A DNA stretch of 64,000 nucleotides from Desulfovibrio sp. JC010 (GCF_010470675.1 NZ_VOIQ01000003.1:239984-303983), one strand, 5' to 3'; shown: positions 35,394-44,212, numbered from the stretch's first letter. Notes: generated by a model from the sequence alone, not told the origin. Made by a program: numbers and translations.

Positions 35394-36335
35394 TTAAAAA
35401 TTATAATCAGCCAGTGTGCGGGACGCGCTCGCGTAAAAATCGGTGAAAATACCGTCTACCCCCATATCGGCAAGGTTTTTCCATTCTTCGGGAAGATTGG
35501 CGGTATAGACGAATACTGCGAGTTCCCTTGCGTGGGCTTTCTTGATGAAAGCGGGAGAGACGGTGCGGTACCAGAGATTTACGGAAGCAGCGTTCATGGA
35601 GCAGGCATTGTCCAGCAGCTCGTCGGTATAGTACCCACCGCCCAGACAGTCCTTGATCTCCTGCGCCAGCTTTTCACGAATCTGCGGTTCCGGGCAGAGT
35701 TTCTCCAGCAGTTCCAGATTGTCTTTCAGCACAGGGAAGCGGGGCAGCATGTAATCTTCGTTGCCGTAAGCAAACAGCTCCGCAAAATACTGCTCGCCCT
35801 GCGGACCTGTTTTTTCCAGCAGAAGATTGCGGCGGATGGCTCCATCAAGTAACGCGATTTTTGCGTCCGGGCAGACTTCCCTCAACGCTTCCAGTTCTTG
35901 CCAGTTAAACGAACTTGCCAGCATATCGGACATGGCAAGTTTTCCCGCTGCAACATATTCGTTGAAGAGTTCCCCGGCCTGTTTTCCGGTGTTGTTCCCT
36001 TTCAGTTCCATATGGATTGCAGGGCGTTTGTCTGCTGCGCAGGAAGCAAAGAAATCAAAGACTTCCGCAAGAAAAGGAATACGGTCCTCGCCCTGCTTCG
36101 GGTCCCCGGCGAAAAGAGATTTCAGGGTGGCGCAGTCCGTGCTGGAAACTTCTCCCGTTCCGGTGGAAACCTCTTCAAGGTCAAGGTTGTGGACAATGAC
36201 CAGTTCTTTGTCTGCACTGAGCTGAACATCGAATTCGATAGCGGGCACACCTTCGGAAGTTACTTTCTCAAAAGAGCGGATGGTATTCTGGTTGTAACCG
36301 GGGTACTTGCAGCCCCGATGTCCGATGAGCATCAT
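35394..36335 (-). CDS. Glycerophosphodiester phosphodiesterase
   Basis: 313 residues, GGAG before the ATG. The GDPD opening MLIGHRGCKYPGYNQNTIRSFEKV, the catalytic EFDVQLSADKELVIVHNLDL (Glu, Asp, His) and the C-terminal VYTANLPEEWKNLADMGVDGIFTDF are intact. No signal peptide, so it is cytosolic. The enzyme splits glycerophosphodiesters to glycerol-3-phosphate and an alcohol. An insert of about 70 residues (around the KTGPQGEQYFAELF and DCLGGGYYTDELLDN parts) makes it longer than UgpQ. It follows the TRAP genes by 13 bases, which hints that the imported solute or its product is a phosphodiester. Confidence 0.9.
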   Translation of the reverse strand: MMLIGHRGCKYPGYNQNTIRSFEKVTSEGVPAIEFDVQLSADKELVIVHNLDLEEVSTGTGEVSSTDCATLKSLFAGDPKQGEDRIPFLAEVFDFFASCAADKRPAIHMELKGNNTGKQAGELFNEYVAAGKLAMSDMLASSFNWQELEALREVCPDAKIALLDGAIRRNLLLEKTGPQGEQYFAELFAYGNEDYMLPRFPVLKDNLELLEKLCPEPQIREKLAQEIKDCLGGGYYTDELLDNACSMNAASVNLWYRTVSPAFIKKAHARELAVFVYTANLPEEWKNLADMGVDGIFTDFYASASRTLADYNF

Positions 36336-36348
36336 TTAAATAACTCCA

Positions 36349-37629
36349 CTAAAGAATATTGGGCAGAAACATTACTACGGCCGGCATGTAGGTCACGATG
36401 ACCAGAACGATGAGCAGGGCGAGTATAAAGGGCCAGATTTCCCGGCAGAATTCACCCACCGTGGACCCGGTAATGGCGCAGGTGGTGAACATCATCGATC
36501 CGAACGGCGGGGTGATGCCCCCGATCATGATGTTTACGATCATGATCAGACCGAAATGGATCAGGTCGACGCCCATGGTCTTCATCAGCGGTACCAGAAG
36601 CGGGGCAACGATGATCAGCAGTGCGCCGCCTTCAAGGAACATACCGAGGACAAGGAGCAGGATGTTGATGACCACCAGAATGATCCACGGGGAATCGGAG
36701 ATAGCCAGAATCGCACCGGTCAGCTGGTGGGGGATGCGTTCCCAGCTCATGTACTGCCCGAAGACCGAAGCCGCGATGATGATCAGCATTACCGAGCTGG
36801 TGCCCAGAATGGTGTTTTTCATGATGATGGGAAAATGTTCCCAGCGCAGCTTTTTGTAGAAAAATACCCCGATGATGATGCAGAAAAGTACGGCCATGGC
36901 TCCGGCTTCAGTGGGGGTGAAAACACCGAAACGGATACCGGCGATGATGCCCAGCGGCAGCAGCAGGCCCCATATGGATTCACGGGCCTGTTTGAGGATT
37001 TCTTTGCCGGAAGCCATTTTTTCGCGGGAGGGTTTGTAGTCCCTTTTCTTGGCGATGAAATGCACGGTAAGCATGAGACCGAAGCACATGAGGATGCCCG
37101 GTGTGTAGCCGCCGATGAACATCTTGGCCACCGAGACCTGTGCGATGAGGGCGTAGATGATCAGGTTGATGCCCGGCGGGATAACCGGAGCGATAGCAGA
37201 AGATGCGGCAGTGATGGCGGTGGAGAAAGATGCACTGTAGCCGCGCTTGGTCATCTGCGGGACGATAATCTTGGACTGCATGGCCGCGTCCGCGTTGGCG
37301 GAGCCGGAGATTCCGCCCATGAGGGTGGAGAGCAGCACGTTGACCTGTGCCAGTCCGCCGCGCAGATGCCCGGTGAGCACCTCGGCCATTTTCATAAGAC
37401 TGGAACTGATTCCTGAGAAGTTCATGATTTCGCCGGCCATGATGAAAAAGGGAATGGCCAGCAGCGGAAATGAAGCGGTGGAGGTGATGAACTTCTGCAG
37501 GATCAGATCCGGCGGTGTCCCTACATCACCGAAAGTGAAATATGCGAGACCTGCGGCAAGCAGGGCAAAGGCAATGGGGATACTGGTGAAGTACAGGGCC
37601 ATTACAATGGTTACGGGAAATGTAAGCAT
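36349..37629 (-). CDS. dctM: TRAP transporter large permease (DctM)
   Basis: 426 residues from ATG 37629 with AGGAGA; the frame runs to 37875, but that part overlaps dctQ out of frame. It has about 12-13 membrane helices. Signature segments are IPFFIMAGEIMNFSGIS, NVLLSTLMGGISGSANADAAMQSKIIVPQM, VIPPGINLIIYALIAQVSVAKMFIGGYTPG and GGITPPFGSMMFTTCAITG. It uses a sodium or proton gradient to import the solute captured by DctP. Second permease gene, 2 bases after the dctQ stop. Confidence 0.93.
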   Translation of the reverse strand: MLTFPVTIVMALYFTSIPIAFALLAAGLAYFTFGDVGTPPDLILQKFITSTASFPLLAIPFFIMAGEIMNFSGISSSLMKMAEVLTGHLRGGLAQVNVLLSTLMGGISGSANADAAMQSKIIVPQMTKRGYSASFSTAITAASSAIAPVIPPGINLIIYALIAQVSVAKMFIGGYTPGILMCFGLMLTVHFIAKKRDYKPSREKMASGKEILKQARESIWGLLLPLGIIAGIRFGVFTPTEAGAMAVLFCIIIGVFFYKKLRWEHFPIIMKNTILGTSSVMLIIIAASVFGQYMSWERIPHQLTGAILAISDSPWIILVVINILLLVLGMFLEGGALLIIVAPLLVPLMKTMGVDLIHFGLIMIVNIMIGGITPPFGSMMFTTCAITGSTVGEFCREIWPFILALLIVLVIVTYMPAVVMFLPNIL

Positions 37630-37631
37630 GT

Positions 37632-38123
37632 CTATTCTCCTTCTACCTGACGGCCGAAAAGTTTGCGCAGGTCGCCATACAAAAAGGCCAGAGCGTAGAT
37701 CGCCATGAGCGAGAAACCCACTGTCAGGGCAAGGTTCACATACAGGGCCGGAACATCGAGCACCGGAGTGCGCTTCAGCTCGTTGGCCTGAATGTATAGC
37801 ACGCTGAGGTAGACGATGTAGCCGTTGATGGTGAACATGAGCAGGTCGATGATCACGGCAATGAAGTTGCGCCACAGTTTGGGGCCGATCTTGCTGATCA
37901 TGTCGATGCCGATATGCATTTTGTAGCGGTAAGCTGCTGCGGAGCCGACGAATACGGACCAGATGAAGGCCGTGGTGGCTACTTCTTCAGCCCAGAAGAG
38001 ACCGCCCTGAAAGAGATAGCGCAGCCCGACATTGACGATGACCACGACAACGGTAATGCACAGGAAAAAACCGCTGACCAGAAGGTCGAAATTTTTGAAT
38101 AGAAATCTTGATGCTTCAGACAT
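37632..38123 (-). CDS. dctQ: TRAP transporter small permease (DctQ)
   Basis: 163 residues from ATG 38123 with a GGTGGGA ribosome site. Four membrane helices are visible (LLVSGFFLCITVVVVIVNVGLRYLF; EEVATTAFIWSVFVGSAAAYR; NFIAVIIDLLMFTINGYIVYLSVLYI; VNLALTVGFSLMAIYALAFLYG). The MHIGIDMI segment between helices 2 and 3 is typical of DctQ. It joins DctM in the inner membrane. A strong hairpin separates it from dctP upstream. Confidence 0.9.
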   Translation of the reverse strand: MSEASRFLFKNFDLLVSGFFLCITVVVVIVNVGLRYLFQGGLFWAEEVATTAFIWSVFVGSAAAYRYKMHIGIDMISKIGPKLWRNFIAVIIDLLMFTINGYIVYLSVLYIQANELKRTPVLDVPALYVNLALTVGFSLMAIYALAFLYGDLRKLFGRQVEGE

Positions 38124-38139
38124 TGTTCCCACCAGAAAC

Positions 38140-38169
38140 GGTGCATGGAAGGCTTTCCTTCCATGCACC
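38140..38169 (-). terminator. Perfect 13-bp hairpin between dctP and dctQ
   Basis: GGTGCATGGAAGG at 38140-38152 and its exact reverse complement at 38157-38169 enclose a 4-base loop, 10 bases after the dctP stop. On the transcript it is preceded rather than followed by a U-rich stretch. It probably acts as a partial terminator or 3' stabiliser that keeps binding-protein mRNA in excess over permease mRNA. Confidence 0.65.
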
Positions 38170-38178
38170 GCAAGGTTT

Positions 38179-39183
38179 TTATTTTCTCATTGCGTCGAGT
38201 TCTTTGAAGATGGTCTGGTATACACCGGGGGTCATACCTTTCTGTTCTTTGTAGAGAGGCTTGAGGGCTGCGCGGAAAGCGTCGCCGTCAACTTCGTTGA
38301 ACTTTACGCCGTAGGATTCGAGTTCCTTAACCACGCCGCCGTGCTGGGACTTGAGCAGGTTGACCATGTGGGTTGCACCACTGGAGAATTCGTCCTGAAT
38401 GATCTTCTGGTATTTGGCCGGAATGTCGTTCCAGACCTTGGTGGAGATGTATACACCGCAGGTACCGAGGATGTGACGGGTGTTGGCTACGTTCTTGGTG
38501 GGGCCTTCGTATACTTTGGTGCCGATGTTGGTGAACTCGGAGCCTTCGAGGCCGTCAACAACACCCTGCTGGACTGCGGAGAGGGTTTCACCCCAGGGCA
38601 GGGGGGTTGCAACCGCGCCCATGGCGGTGAGGGTGTCGATGTAGGATTTGGAACCGGGGGTACGGATTTTCATGCCGCTGAGATCAGCAGGAGTCTTGAT
38701 CACTTTCTGGGTGATCAGGTTACGGAAACCGTAGATGAAGTCCAGAGCGAGAATTTTAATGCCTTTCTTTTCAGCTTCGGCCTGCATTTTTTTAACGAGG
38801 TCGGACTGGGTCAGCTGAACGTATTCGTCAAAGCTGCGGTAAAGCATGGGAGCGTAGAGTGCTTTGAAATCGGGAACATAGTCGCCGATGAAAGAGGGGT
38901 CTTCAACAGAGATGAAGCGTGCGCCGCGTACAACCTGTTCAACGCCTTCCTTGTATGCGGGCAGCTGTGCCTGCGGGAAGGTCTGGATGTTGATTGCACC
39001 GTCGGTTTTCTTGTGAATGGACTCGGCAACAGCGTCCATGGATTTGGAAAGCTGCTCAGCCGGGCTGAAAACGTGGCTCAGTTTCAGGGTCAGTTTGTAG
39101 TCGTCCGCCATACACAGGCCGGACATGGACAGGACCAGAACAGCTCCGGCACAAAGCACGGAAAGGGTCTTCTTGAAGCTCAT
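38179..39183 (-). CDS. dctP: TRAP transporter substrate-binding protein (DctP)
   Basis: 334 residues, AGGAGG ribosome site, signal peptide MSFKKTLSVLCAGAVLVLSMSGLCMA. The DctP fold is shown by LKLSHVFSPAEQLSKSMDAVAESIHKKT and FGFRNLITQ-like FIYGFRNLITQKVIKTPADLSGMKIRTPGSK, whose Arg usually clamps a carboxylate. WGETLSAVQQGVVDGLEGSEFTN follows. The periplasmic ligand is therefore probably an organic acid. First gene of the TRAP operon, 68 bases after the lacI-type regulator stop. Confidence 0.93.
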   Translation of the reverse strand: MSFKKTLSVLCAGAVLVLSMSGLCMADDYKLTLKLSHVFSPAEQLSKSMDAVAESIHKKTDGAINIQTFPQAQLPAYKEGVEQVVRGARFISVEDPSFIGDYVPDFKALYAPMLYRSFDEYVQLTQSDLVKKMQAEAEKKGIKILALDFIYGFRNLITQKVIKTPADLSGMKIRTPGSKSYIDTLTAMGAVATPLPWGETLSAVQQGVVDGLEGSEFTNIGTKVYEGPTKNVANTRHILGTCGVYISTKVWNDIPAKYQKIIQDEFSSGATHMVNLLKSQHGGVVKELESYGVKFNEVDGDAFRAALKPLYKEQKGMTPGVYQTIFKELDAMRK

Positions 39184-39251
39184 TTTTACATTCCTCCTAA
39201 AGGTTCCTTACTTACCAGAATTGCGGCAACAACTGCGGCAATCCTGTTTTG

Positions 39252-40280
39252 TTACTGTCTGTCCTTCTCGTCCCTAGCAGTATTCACAGCTGCGGTGGAT
39301 TCGCGGACAACCAGTTTGGTCTCCATCATATGCTGCATGACCAGAGTGCGGTCCTCCATGATCTGCAGCAGAATTTCACAGGCGGTTCTGCCCATCTCGT
39401 AGGCCGGCTGGTTGATGGTGGTCAGGGCCGGGACCATGTACGAGGCTGTGGGCATGTCATCAAAACCGACTATGGAAAGATCTTCGGGCAGGGAAAGCCC
39501 TTCTTCCCGTGCGCCTTTAATTGCGCCGAGGGCGATGTAGTCGTTGGAGCAGAAAACCGCGCTGGGCGGGTTTTCCAGATGCAGGAGTTCTCTAATGGAA
39601 TCCCGACCGCCTTCAAGGGAGTATTCGGTCTGAATCAGCAATTTGCTGTCATAAGGGATGCCGTTGTCTTTCAGGCACTGGCGGTATCCGTGCCAGCGAT
39701 GGTAGGATCTGTCGGTGACAGCGAAACTACCCGCAACCATACCGATTCTGCGATGTCCCAGCGAAACAAGATGCTCAGTGGCTTCGTAGCCGCCCCGGTA
39801 GTTGTCGACCCCAACCGCAGAGATCGGGCCGGGCTTCACTGTGCTGAACAATAGCACGATAGGGACGTCTTCTTCAGTAAGAGTTTTGATCAGTTTTCCT
39901 TTGGGGTCGGTGGAGGTGATGATAAGTCCGTCCACCTGACTTTCGCGCAGGGCCTTGATGACGCTTTTTTCCTGATCTGCGTCGTAGGAAGTGTTACCGA
40001 GGATGACTTTGATGTTTTTGCTGTTGGCGTATTCTTGTACGCCGAGGGTGGATTCTGCGAAGACGGGGTTGTTGATGTTTGGTATGATCAGTCCGATGGT
40101 GTTGGATTTTTTGGTCACAAAACCACGGGCAAGGGCGTTGTATTTGTAATTGCACATCTTCATGGCCCGGAGGACTTTCTTCCGGGTCGTTTCACGCACT
40201 GTCTCAGGTGAATTGATCACTCTGGACACCGTGGCGGTGGAAACTTGCGCCAATCTGGCGACATCAAGAATTGTGCTCAC
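39252..40280 (-). CDS. LacI-family transcriptional regulator
   Basis: 342 residues from a GTG start (40280-40278) with GAGG 7 bases upstream. The LacI headpiece TILDVARLAQVSTATVSRVINSPETVRETTRKKVLRAM is intact, with hinge and periplasmic-binding-like domain (FVTKKSNTIGLIIPNINNPVFAEST, GFDDMPTASYMVPALTTINQPAYEMG). It lies immediately upstream of the TRAP operon on the same strand and divergent from the metallo-beta-lactamase-fold gene. A 16-bp perfect palindrome 12 bases before its start is the expected operator, so autoregulation is likely. The effector is probably the TRAP substrate or a product of it. Confidence 0.92.
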   Translation of the reverse strand: MSTILDVARLAQVSTATVSRVINSPETVRETTRKKVLRAMKMCNYKYNALARGFVTKKSNTIGLIIPNINNPVFAESTLGVQEYANSKNIKVILGNTSYDADQEKSVIKALRESQVDGLIITSTDPKGKLIKTLTEEDVPIVLLFSTVKPGPISAVGVDNYRGGYEATEHLVSLGHRRIGMVAGSFAVTDRSYHRWHGYRQCLKDNGIPYDSKLLIQTEYSLEGGRDSIRELLHLENPPSAVFCSNDYIALGAIKGAREEGLSLPEDLSIVGFDDMPTASYMVPALTTINQPAYEMGRTACEILLQIMEDRTLVMQHMMETKLVVRESTAAVNTARDEKDRQ

Positions 40281-40292
40281 ATCAACCTCATT

Positions 40293-40308
40293 ATGTAAAC
40301 GTTTACAT
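40293..40308. promoter_or_regulatory. LacI-type operator O1
   Basis: ATGTAAACGTTTACAT is a perfect 16-base palindrome with the central CG step typical of LacI/GalR-family operators. It lies just upstream of the regulator's GTG start and is well placed to block transcription of the lacI-TRAP unit. Confidence 0.75.
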
Positions 40309-40450
40309 TTTGTTAGCAGCTTGCTAATGTTTGTGTCAACAAAATTGTTAAAAAATGGTTCTTTGTCTTGTTTTTATTGATTTTTTTGTTTTGATATGAC
40401 CTGATTATAATGAATTGATGTGACATTGCGGTCTCGCTAGTGTCATATCT

Positions 40451-40466
40451 ATGTAAACATATACAT
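40451..40466. promoter_or_regulatory. LacI-type operator O2 upstream of divergent gene
   Basis: ATGTAAACATATACAT keeps the left half of O1 exactly and the right half with two changes. It lies 20-36 bases before the metallo-beta-lactamase-fold gene, so the regulator probably controls both directions. Centre-to-centre spacing from O1 is 158 bases, compatible with looping. Confidence 0.62.
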
Positions 40467-40486
40467 TGTGAAAAAGAGGCATGTTG

Positions 40487-41779
40487 ATGACTAGCAGTAC
40501 GCTACGTAAGCTGACAGACCGGGTGCAGAGAATAGAACACTGTGGGATGTTTGTAGATTTGGTGCGCACTTCCAAGGGGACCGTACGGGTGGGCAGCATG
40601 CCTGATGTGGTGAAATTCCTGAACGGGCACGGTTTCCGGGAGGAGATTGTAGTGGTTATGCCGTGGGAGGTATCCATGTCCGGTGATAACCGTACCGGGG
40701 AAGAGTTTGTGCTCTGGCAGGCTCAGATCAGGGGCGGTATTTTAAAAGAATACACCGGTTTGCCGCAGGATGTGCAGCAGCTTCATCAAAATCTGGAGCG
40801 GATATTTCCCTATTTTTTTGATGACCAGAATCTGAAGGTGGTCCGCAAGGACTGGCTGGACAGATGGTGCCATTTTAATGTTGCCGACCCCTGCTATAAA
40901 AACGGCGGGCTGGAAATCTGCTGCAAAAATGGTGATGTGATTATCAAAGATGCAGGGGAGGCCCTTTATCGTCGCAGTGATTTTCCCGTGCTTGAAAATC
41001 CGGATGAGAGTATCGAAAAATTGCTGACATCTATACCAAGGGACGGCAAAAACAGGGATAAACTTGAAGTTACTCCCATCGGTTGCGGCAACGGGGTGAC
41101 CGGAACCGTAGCCAATTCCATCGTCCGTTTCGGGGAATATGTAATCTGGATCGATCCCTGCGGTTATCCGGCGCAGACATTGGCGCAACGCGGAATCCAT
41201 ATGGACGATATCACCCATTACCTGTTCACCCACAATCACGAAGATCATGTACAGGGTTTCACTGCTTGTCTCCAGCGGGCGCGCATGCTGGGGCGTAAGC
41301 TTAATTTAATCCTTGCCGATGAGGTCTTCCGGGTTCTGGCAGAGCAGTACGGGCCGCTCTTTCCCGATCTGGCGGAGTATGTAGATCTTCACTCATTGAG
41401 TCCCGCCAAACCGTTACAACTTGGTCCCATCAAAATCCATAGCCGCTGGAATCATCACATTCTTCCTTACGGTTCCATCGGGCTTAAAATTTTTGCCGGA
41501 GGCCGCTGCTTCGGCTATTCCGGCGATACCAAGTATGACGAGTCCATCAATAAAATATTGAACCGTCCCGAACTGGAAGCCCAGTGGTTCGGGGACTGCG
41601 ACCTTATTTTTCATGAAATAGAATTCGACAACCCGTACAGTGTCCATTCCCACTGGAAGCAGATCGAGGCTCTGCAAAGCAAAATCAGCGGGCGAGTGCT
41701 CGGCTATCACTGCCCCCGTCTGGCGAATAGTCCTTTTCCGTTGGCGGAGGAGGGACGGTGTTATGTTGTGGGGGCATGA
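40487..41779 (+). CDS. Metallo-beta-lactamase-fold hydrolase with N-terminal extension
   Basis: 430 residues if ATG 40487 is used (GAGG 7 bases upstream; ATG 40481 sits only 1 base from it). About 170 N-terminal residues show no familiar domain (PDVVKFLNGHGFREEIVVVMPWEVS). The MBL fold follows with TNSIVRFGEYVIWIDPCGYP, metal motif THNHEDHVQGF, FGYSGDTKYDES and a late His region (HEIEFDNPYSVHSHW, LGYHCPR). It probably hydrolyses an ester, lactone or phosphodiester. Shared operators tie it to the TRAP operon, so it may process the imported solute. Confidence 0.82.
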   Translation: MTSSTLRKLTDRVQRIEHCGMFVDLVRTSKGTVRVGSMPDVVKFLNGHGFREEIVVVMPWEVSMSGDNRTGEEFVLWQAQIRGGILKEYTGLPQDVQQLHQNLERIFPYFFDDQNLKVVRKDWLDRWCHFNVADPCYKNGGLEICCKNGDVIIKDAGEALYRRSDFPVLENPDESIEKLLTSIPRDGKNRDKLEVTPIGCGNGVTGTVANSIVRFGEYVIWIDPCGYPAQTLAQRGIHMDDITHYLFTHNHEDHVQGFTACLQRARMLGRKLNLILADEVFRVLAEQYGPLFPDLAEYVDLHSLSPAKPLQLGPIKIHSRWNHHILPYGSIGLKIFAGGRCFGYSGDTKYDESINKILNRPELEAQWFGDCDLIFHEIEFDNPYSVHSHWKQIEALQSKISGRVLGYHCPRLANSPFPLAEEGRCYVVGA

Positions 41780-41867
41780 TAAAGGCTTTGAAGTTTTGCG
41801 CGTGCTGGGCTTTAAAGCGTAAATACTGTAAGTGTAATTCTCCAACAACCAAATCAAGGAGAAAAGC

Positions 41868-42137
41868 ATGCTGAACAAACCGCTAAAATACATTCTGCTT
41901 ATTGCTGTGATATTAACCTCTTTCATGATCGGCAGGCTTTCAACTCCAACTCCCGCGCAAAGTGGCCCCTGTCTTCTGGAAGCAAAAGTTGACAACATGG
42001 CCTTCGTCTATTGCCCCGGCACATACCGGATCAGGATCGGCGGTCTTGAACTAAGGGATTTGAAATTCGGCAATGTCAGTCTGGTCAATGACAGGCACGG
42101 TGCCAAGCAGGTCATTATTCGGGTTGATCGTAAGTAG
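41868..42137 (+). CDS. Small single-pass membrane or exported protein
   Basis: 89 residues, AAGGAG ribosome site. An N-terminal hydrophobic helix (YILLIAVILTSFMIGRL) anchors a short beta-rich periplasmic part with two Cys (GPCLLEAKV, FVYCPGTYRIRIGG). No family recognised. Good ribosome site and codon use support a real gene standing alone between the MBL gene and the convergent TOPRIM-like gene. Confidence 0.65.
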   Translation: MLNKPLKYILLIAVILTSFMIGRLSTPTPAQSGPCLLEAKVDNMAFVYCPGTYRIRIGGLELRDLKFGNVSLVNDRHGAKQVIIRVDRK

Positions 42138-42171
42138 GTTTAAGGTCTTTAATTTTAAGAGTATTGTCTGG

Positions 42172-42882
42172 TTATGGAGTCCTGATTGCCTGTCGCAGCT
42201 TGTCTTCAAAATATTTGAAGCTGGACATTGTACGTAGCTTGGCTCTTTGTTTTGGGCAGCCCCAGCATTTTTCTGCAAGCTCGAAAAGTGTTTCGCAATT
42301 ACAGCCTTCGGGCATCTGTTCTTCCAATTGCTTTTTCAGTGAATTGGGGCTGGCATCATTCCCGGATTCCTCTTCCAGACTTTCACAGGACGGGGTTTCT
42401 TTTTTGCAGCAAAGCAGCCATGCTTCCGATTTGGGCTTGGGGATCATGGCTACACCGCGTTTATGTTCTGCCGCTGCAAAACCTTGTTCCATGGAAGAGA
42501 TTAATTTTTCCCATCTTGTGTTCTCTGCTGTGTTGGAGCCGTCGCAATCCCTGAAGAGTAACGCAATGGTCGGCGTTTTTTTCTGTTTTCCTATTTTCTT
42601 GGCAATGGAAGCCAAGGCGCGGGCGTATGCATAGTGATATATCTGTCCCTGCCGCTTCTTGCTGCCGGGTAGAATTCTGGGTTTGTTTTGTGATGCTACC
42701 TTAAGTTCTGGCTTAGTTATGAATCTATAAGCATCGCAATCAGAGGGAGAGTATCCGAGTTCTTCCTCATAAATAAGGTCAACCAGTTTGCTCATAGGTC
42801 CCGGCTTAAAGCCGGCCCCAACTTCAGCAGGTTCTCTTGTTCCTAAATCCGTAACCCCTTCACCGCTAAGAACTATCAGCAC
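42172..42882 (-). CDS. TOPRIM-like protein (DUF4276/RloB type), partner of AAA ATPase
   Basis: 236 residues. MLIVLSGEGVTDLG at the start gives the TOPRIM Glu, FRDCDGSNT gives the D-x-D motif, and KPKSEAWLLCC resembles the E-A-W segment of DUF4276/RloB proteins. Cys-rich C-terminus (GCNCETLFELAEKCWGCP). It starts 2 bases after the AAA ATPase stop, so the two are one unit. OLD/PARIS-like phage defence systems pair an AAA ATPase with a TOPRIM nuclease in this way. The catalytic role is inferred from motifs. Confidence 0.75.
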   Translation of the reverse strand: MLIVLSGEGVTDLGTREPAEVGAGFKPGPMSKLVDLIYEEELGYSPSDCDAYRFITKPELKVASQNKPRILPGSKKRQGQIYHYAYARALASIAKKIGKQKKTPTIALLFRDCDGSNTAENTRWEKLISSMEQGFAAAEHKRGVAMIPKPKSEAWLLCCKKETPSCESLEEESGNDASPNSLKKQLEEQMPEGCNCETLFELAEKCWGCPKQRAKLRTMSSFKYFEDKLRQAIRTP

Positions 42883-42884
42883 AG

Positions 42885-44051
42885 CTATACACTCTCTTCT
42901 GTATGGAGAGACTTGGTCAGTTCTTCAAGATTGGTATCTACGTATACTTCTCCTGGCCCCAATATATCGAGTTTTTCAGCTACGCTTGGGATTTCAAAAA
43001 AGTTTTTAGCGCGGGTAAATCCTTCTTTTGTCTTATAAATCAGGGAAACTGATTCCTGTGCTTCTTCGTCTGTCAGGTAGTTCAAGATCAGCGGGTTGTG
43101 AGTTGTGACAAGGGTTTGCGCCTTAACATCTCTTGCAATAATATTGACTAGCTTTTCAATCAGTTCCGGGTGAATTCCATTTTCTATTTCATCGAGCAGC
43201 AGGAAGCTGTGCTCAGATTGAGCTTCGGCAATAATCGCCAAAAGGCGGAGTAGGCCGTCGCTGGCGTGTTTGGAATCGAAGTCTATTGCTTCTTTTTCAT
43301 GAAGTTCAGTAATAGAGAGTTTTTTCCACCCGCCTTTTAAGGCCTTTGTGTTATATCCTGAAAAGTTGGGATAGAGGGATTTCATGGTCTGGATTATGCT
43401 TTCGGTCTCATCAGCTGAACGGGAATGTAAGAACGCATTGATGCTTTCCCCTCCATGTCCGATATCAACGCTTTCATACCGGGATTTTTTTCTAAGTAGA
43501 TTTGGGGAAAGTAGGTCTAAGGATTTAATTCCTTCGATTGTTTTTTTAAATTCGAATACTGCATCAGGTAGAATCTTGTTTTGCAAGGTTGCGACAATTG
43601 ATCCTTCGTATTCATGGTTTATAGATGTAATTTCGTCATAAATAGTTAATTTGTTTTTATTAACATCAAGAATTTTTTCTCCATTATAAAGAAAGCTTTC
43701 AGCACTACATCTTTTATTGGTTCTATTAAATGCTGCCGTCCAAGTTACGATGGCATCGTTTTGAATTGTTCTAATTTGGATGAGGATGTTTCTTTCCTGA
43801 TTGAGCTTGCCCTCAATGCGTCCTTGAAAGTTAATTTCTTTTTCTGTCCAAGCCCTGCTGTTAAACCATTCAGAAACATTTCCTTTTATTAGTACGGTTA
43901 AGAAGTCAAAGAATTGTAAAATGGTAGACTTTCCTGATCCGTTAAGTCCAACCAGACAATTAAATTTTCCTAGTTCCAGTTCAAAATCATAGTGTCCTTT
44001 AGCCGTTCCATGAAGTGACTTGAAGTTATAAACGCGAATTTTTGTAATCAT
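42885..44051 (-). CDS. AAA-family (AAA_21/OLD-like) ATPase
   Basis: 388 residues. MITKIRVYNFKSLHG and Walker A GLNGSGKST open the ABC/SMC-like ATPase fold. The signature region SKHASDGLLRLLAIIAEAQ, Walker B FLLLDEIENGIHPELIE and switch TLVTTHNPLILNYL follow in order. Such proteins act with TOPRIM partners in overcoming-lysogenisation-type defence. The gene is visibly more AT-rich than its neighbours, a sign of horizontal transfer. Upstream (44052-44158) no clear promoter was assigned. Confidence 0.88.
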   Translation of the reverse strand: MITKIRVYNFKSLHGTAKGHYDFELELGKFNCLVGLNGSGKSTILQFFDFLTVLIKGNVSEWFNSRAWTEKEINFQGRIEGKLNQERNILIQIRTIQNDAIVTWTAAFNRTNKRCSAESFLYNGEKILDVNKNKLTIYDEITSINHEYEGSIVATLQNKILPDAVFEFKKTIEGIKSLDLLSPNLLRKKSRYESVDIGHGGESINAFLHSRSADETESIIQTMKSLYPNFSGYNTKALKGGWKKLSITELHEKEAIDFDSKHASDGLLRLLAIIAEAQSEHSFLLLDEIENGIHPELIEKLVNIIARDVKAQTLVTTHNPLILNYLTDEEAQESVSLIYKTKEGFTRAKNFFEIPSVAEKLDILGPGEVYVDTNLEELTKSLHTEESV

Positions 44052-44158
44052 GATTTAATTGGAGTGGTTTCGCTTAAATTTATTAATGAGAATTTAATTA
44101 CTGGCAACTTATTCTCAAAACTTATCAGCACGATATACTTTCAGTCAAATATCAAATA

Positions 44159-44186
44159 AAAGGCCGTGGAAAATCCCACGGCCTTT
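44159..44186. terminator. Hairpin terminator after the RND pump gene
   Basis: AAAGGCCGTGG and CCACGGCCTTT form an 11-bp stem with a 6-base loop, 27 bases past the RND stop. Flanking A and T runs make it work in both directions. Confidence 0.85.
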
Positions 44187-44212
44187 CAATTTTATCAGTA
44201 TTCTTAAACTCT

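Noticed and set aside
38032..39402. 456-residue plus-strand frame opposite dctP
   Set aside because: Shadow of a canonical TRAP binding-protein gene; no own signals.
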